Positions 5,586 through 7,674 of a stretch of DNA of 7,674 nt are shown here, one piece after another. Under the pieces are notes generated by a model. That model saw only the letters and a list, made by a program, of their open reading frames with translations. It had not been told where the DNA came from and searched no databases. The stretch covers positions 3,355 through 11,028 of the forward strand of contig DLCH01000020.1 of assembly GCA_002480525.1 (NCBI GenBank). The letters run 5' to 3'. The translations under genes and the position numbers were made by a program. How positions within the stretch are numbered: the first letter of the stretch is position 1; every line of letters begins with the position of its first letter. The stretch comes from Gammaproteobacteria bacterium UBA7803 (GTDB lineage: Bacteria; Pseudomonadota; Gammaproteobacteria; Pseudomonadales; Azotimanducaceae).

Positions 5586-6395
5586 TCAGGCGCCGAAGTA
5601 GCGGCGCGCCTCGGCGCCGGTGGCGACCCGGTCGAGCCAGCCGAACCCTCCGCGCTCGAGCATCTCGCGACCCGCCTCGACCACCGGCGCCAGGGACAGC
5701 AGCGCCAGGGCGCCGCCGACGCTGACCCGCCGGGCGCCGGCGGCAGCGAAGTCCGCCAGCGTCGCGCCGGCCACCATCGGCGCCAGCACGTTCACCGGGC
5801 AGGCCAGCGCGCTGCACACGGCCCGAACCTGGTCGAGGTTCCGCAGGCCCGGCGCATAGACCACGTCGGCGCCCGCGTCCCGGTAGGCCTGGAGGCGGGC
5901 GATGGTGTCCTCCAGGTCGTCGACACCGCGCAGCAGGTTCTCGGCGCGGGCGGTGAGCGTGAAGGGAAAGTCCAGCGCGGCGACGGCCCGGGCCGCGGCG
6001 GCGACGCGGTCGGCCGCCTCGTTCCGCCCGTAGATGGCGTGCCCGTCGAAGTCCTCGATGGACGCGCCCACCGCACCGGTGCCGGCGAGGCGGACCAGCG
6101 AGGCGGCCACGTCCTCCGGCCGCTCGCCGAAGCCGTGTTCGAAGTCGACGCTGACCGGCACGCCGGTGGCGGCGCACAGCGCCCCGACGTGGTCGAGCAC
6201 TTCGTCGAGGCTCACCCGGCCGTCCAGCCGTCCCAGGGTCTGGGCCAGGCCGGCGCTGGTGGTCGCCAGGGCCTCGAAGCCGAGCCCCTCGAGCAGGCGC
6301 GCGGAGCCCACGTCCCAGGGATTCGGAATCAGGAAGGCACCTTCCCGCCGGTGCAGCTCGCGGAACCGCTGTGCCTTGTCCTGCTGGGCGGTCAT
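5586..6395 (-). CDS. Isocitrate lyase / PEP mutase superfamily enzyme
   Basis: A TIM-barrel enzyme of 269 residues, the size of small members of this superfamily (PEP mutase, 2-methylisocitrate lyase, oxaloacetate decarboxylase; COG2513-like). Visible landmarks are FLIPNPWDVGSARLLE (21-36), the substrate-loop region TTSAGLAQTLG (45-55), VSVDFEHGFG (81-90) in place of the usual D-x-D/E-x-G-x-G metal site, ASIEDFDGH (111-119), TARAEN (148-153), GADVVYAPG (175-183) and RRVSVGGAL (222-230). The K-K-C-G-H loop of isocitrate lyase and the K-x3-C of PrpB are not evident, so C-C lyase activity on isocitrate-like substrates is doubtful. The substrate is unknown. The frame extends upstream to 6545, but ATG 6395 is chosen because GGAGG (complement of 6402-6406) lies 6 bases before it and the family homology begins here; the extension would be low-complexity, Arg-rich and cross the promoter. 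It is the first gene of a probable operon with the flavoenzyme and yqhA. Confidence 0.88.
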   Translation of the reverse strand: MTAQQDKAQRFRELHRREGAFLIPNPWDVGSARLLEGLGFEALATTSAGLAQTLGRLDGRVSLDEVLDHVGALCAATGVPVSVDFEHGFGERPEDVAASLVRLAGTGAVGASIEDFDGHAIYGRNEAADRVAAAARAVAALDFPFTLTARAENLLRGVDDLEDTIARLQAYRDAGADVVYAPGLRNLDQVRAVCSALACPVNVLAPMVAGATLADFAAAGARRVSVGGALALLSLAPVVEAGREMLERGGFGWLDRVATGAEARRYFGA

Positions 6396-6428
6396 CACGC
6401 GCCTCCGGCCGTTTCTCGAAGGGCCACG

Positions 6429-6457
6429 ACTATAGCGGCGCCCGCAGGTACGGGCCA
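6429..6457 (-). promoter_or_regulatory. Predicted promoter for the minus-strand operon
   Basis: On the minus strand TATAGT (6434 to 6429) matches TATAAT at 5 of 6 positions. A weak -35 candidate, TGGCCC (6457 to 6452; 3 of 6), sits 17 bases upstream. Transcription would start near 6422 and give a leader of about 27 bases carrying the GGAGG of the PEP mutase-like gene. The -10 is the best in the window; the poor -35 may mean that an activator is needed. Confidence 0.5.
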
Positions 6458-6522
6458 GGGATGCGCAACGGCTCCGGGGCCGCCCACCTGGCGCGGGATT
6501 TGCCTCCCCAGCAGGGAACCCA

Positions 6523-6532
6523 CACCATGGTG
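6523..6532. repeat. 10-bp perfect palindrome in the divergent spacer
   Basis: CACCATGGTG reads the same on both strands and lies just before the start of the efflux adaptor gene, overlapping its probable ribosome-binding GGTGG (6529-6533). It could be an operator half for a local repressor, but one 10-bp palindrome is weak evidence. Confidence 0.2.
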
Positions 6533-6543
6533 GCATGCACGAC

Positions 6544-7674
6544 ATGACCCGAGCGACCTGCGCCGCCCCGCGGCGTCAGCCCCTGGGACTGCCGACGCTG
6601 CTGGTGACCGTGCTGCTGACCGCCTGCGGCGGGCAGCAGCCGGAGAGCACCGCCGAGTCCCCCGTGCGCGTCCGTGCGGCCCAGGTCGACACCCGCACCC
6701 TGGCGGAGACGGTCCGCGGCATCGGCACCCTGCGCGCCGTGCAGACCGTCGAGCTGCGCCCCGAGATCTCCGGCACGGTGACCCGCATCGCCTTCGACGA
6801 AGGCGGCCAGGTGGCCGAGGGCGCGCTGCTGTTCGAACTCGACACCCGCAAGCTCGACGAGGAGCAGAACGCCCGGCAGGCCGCCCTGGAAGCGGCCCGG
6901 GCGCGCCGGGAGAACGCCGAGCGCGAGCTCGCCCGGGTGGCCCGCCTGTTCGAGCAGCGGGTGGCCACGGAGGACGCCCGGGATCAGGCGGCCACGGAGC
7001 TGCGCGCCGCGAAGGCGGAGGTCGACCGGCTCACCTCGGAGGTCGCCCTCACCCGGGAACGGCTCGAGGACGCCCGGCTGCGCGCCCCTTTCGCCGGGCG
7101 GATCTCCGACGCGCTGGTGGACCCCGGCGACTACGTGCAGGCCGGCGCCCTGCTCGCCACGATCTACCGCACCGACGCTCTGGAGATCGACTTCACCCTG
7201 CCGGAGCGGCACGCCGGCCGGATCGAGACCGGCCAGTCGGTGGACCTGACGGTCACCGCCTATCCCGGGCGCACCTTCCACGCCGTGACCACGTTCGTCA
7301 GCCCCAGCGTCGACGAAGGCACCCGGGACTTCCTGGTGAAGGCCCGGCTCGACAATTCCGACGCGCTGCTCAAACCCGGCACCTTCGCCACGGCGGTACT
7401 CACGGTGGACGAGCGCCGGGACGCGCTGGTGGTGCCCGAGGAGTCCCTGATCGCCACCCGGGAAGGCTACATCGTGTTCCGGGTGGACGAGGACGGCCGG
7501 GCCGAGCGCCGGGAGGTGAGCGTGGGGCTGCGCCAGCCCGGCGTCGCGCAGATCACCGCCGGACTGAACGCCGGTGACCGGGTGGTGCGCACCGGGCACA
7601 TGCGGGTGGCGGACGGCGTGCCGCTGAGCATTTCCGAGGAGGCCGGCGAAGCGCCGGGGGCCGGCGAGGCGCCG
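6544..7674 (+). CDS. RND efflux periplasmic adaptor (MFP/HlyD-type) lipoprotein, 3' end outside window
   Basis: Open to the right edge, giving 377 residues, close to a full-length family member (about 370-400). The N-terminus has a signal peptide with a lipobox LTAC (Cys28), so it should be anchored to a membrane by lipid and face the periplasm. The order of domains fits RND adaptors: a first lipoyl half (about 62-100, with ELRPEISGTVTRIAFDEGGQV), an alpha-helical hairpin (about 100-178, rich in Glu, Arg and Ala, ending LEDARLRAPFAGRIS), a second lipoyl half (180-210), a beta-barrel (211-290, with LKPGTFATAVL) and a membrane-proximal domain (291-365, with ALVVPEESLI and GLNAGDRVVRTG). Such adaptors link an inner-membrane RND pump to an outer-membrane channel. 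An RND permease gene is expected just downstream. ATG 6544 is preferred over the in-frame ATG 6535 because GGTGG (6529-6533) is 10 bases from the former but only one from the latter. The C-terminal tail is a short repeat. The substrate is unknown. Confidence 0.92.
   Translation, partial: MTRATCAAPRRQPLGLPTLLVTVLLTACGGQQPESTAESPVRVRAAQVDTRTLAETVRGIGTLRAVQTVELRPEISGTVTRIAFDEGGQVAEGALLFELDTRKLDEEQNARQAALEAARARRENAERELARVARLFEQRVATEDARDQAATELRAAKAEVDRLTSEVALTRERLEDARLRAPFAGRISDALVDPGDYVQAGALLATIYRTDALEIDFTLPERHAGRIETGQSVDLTVTAYPGRTFHAVTTFVSPSVDEGTRDFLVKARLDNSDALLKPGTFATAVLTVDERRDALVVPEESLIATREGYIVFRVDEDGRAERREVSVGLRQPGVAQITAGLNAGDRVVRTGHMRVADGVPLSISEEAGEAPGAGEAP
7641..7674 (+). repeat. 18-bp tandem repeat coding an EAGEAPG-like tail in the efflux adaptor
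   Basis: GGCCGGCGAAGCGCCG (7641-7656) recurs at 7659-7674 with one change (A to G), a period of 18 bases or six residues. It encodes Ala-Gly-Glu-Ala-Pro twice in the Ala/Gly/Glu/Pro-rich C-terminal tail. The second copy ends at the window edge, so more copies may follow. Confidence 0.6.

Noticed and set aside
6396..6545. N-terminal extension of the PEP mutase-like protein by 50 residues
   Set aside because: It would cross the predicted promoter and the good GGAGG, and the added residues are Arg/Pro/Cys-rich with no homology to the family.
6527..6547. Six-codon ORF (ATG to TGA) overlapping the start of the efflux adaptor gene
   Set aside because: It could be a translational leader, but it is too short to support. 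The TGA overlapping the ATG is easily due to chance.
5370..7577. 735-codon open frame on the plus strand spanning three genes
   Set aside because: It crosses the PEP mutase-like gene antisense and the efflux adaptor out of frame; the product is Arg/Pro/Gly-rich. It is a shadow of real genes.

Overview
The window is GC-rich throughout (about 70% by eye), densely coding and free of mobile elements, RNA genes or CRISPR. The FNR, HemN and YqhA proteins closely resemble their gammaproteobacterial counterparts. I infer a high-GC gammaproteobacterium, possibly from the Ectothiorhodospiraceae/Chromatiales or Halomonas-like groups; the family is a guess. The region looks chromosomal and mostly ordinary.

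Layout, left to right. (1) 1-196: 3' end of an EF-hand protein on the + strand. (2) 253-1419: a PLP-dependent trans-sulfuration enzyme (+). (3) 1505-2209 and 2236-3624: an FNR-type oxygen-sensing regulator followed 26 bp later by oxygen-independent coproporphyrinogen III oxidase (hemN), a probable anaerobic operon (+). (4) 3625-3703: a convergent intergenic region with two hairpins. (5) 3704-3817: a 37-residue single-span membrane protein (-), preceded by a clear Shine-Dalgarno, a -10-like element and a near-consensus FNR box placed as in a class II FNR promoter. (6) 3899-4408, 4415-5551 and 5586-6395: three tightly spaced minus-strand genes. Read in transcription order they are an isocitrate lyase/PEP mutase superfamily enzyme, a nitronate-monooxygenase-like flavoenzyme and the membrane protein YqhA. 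(7) 6396-6543: a divergent promoter region. (8) 6544-7674: an RND-type efflux adaptor lipoprotein (+) that runs off the right edge.

How it fits together: the FNR homologue keeps the four-cysteine [4Fe-4S] pattern and the E-x-x-S-R recognition motif, so it should read TTGAT/C-type half-sites. Such a site lies about 1.7 kb away, upstream of the undescribed 37-residue ORF. This makes a local oxygen-response set: the sensor, anaerobic haem synthesis and a small membrane protein predicted to be induced without oxygen. This small ORF with its FNR-type promoter is the most interesting item here. The PEP mutase-like/flavoenzyme/YqhA cluster is a plausible operon of unknown purpose. I found no evidence of a large new system such as defence or a secretion island.
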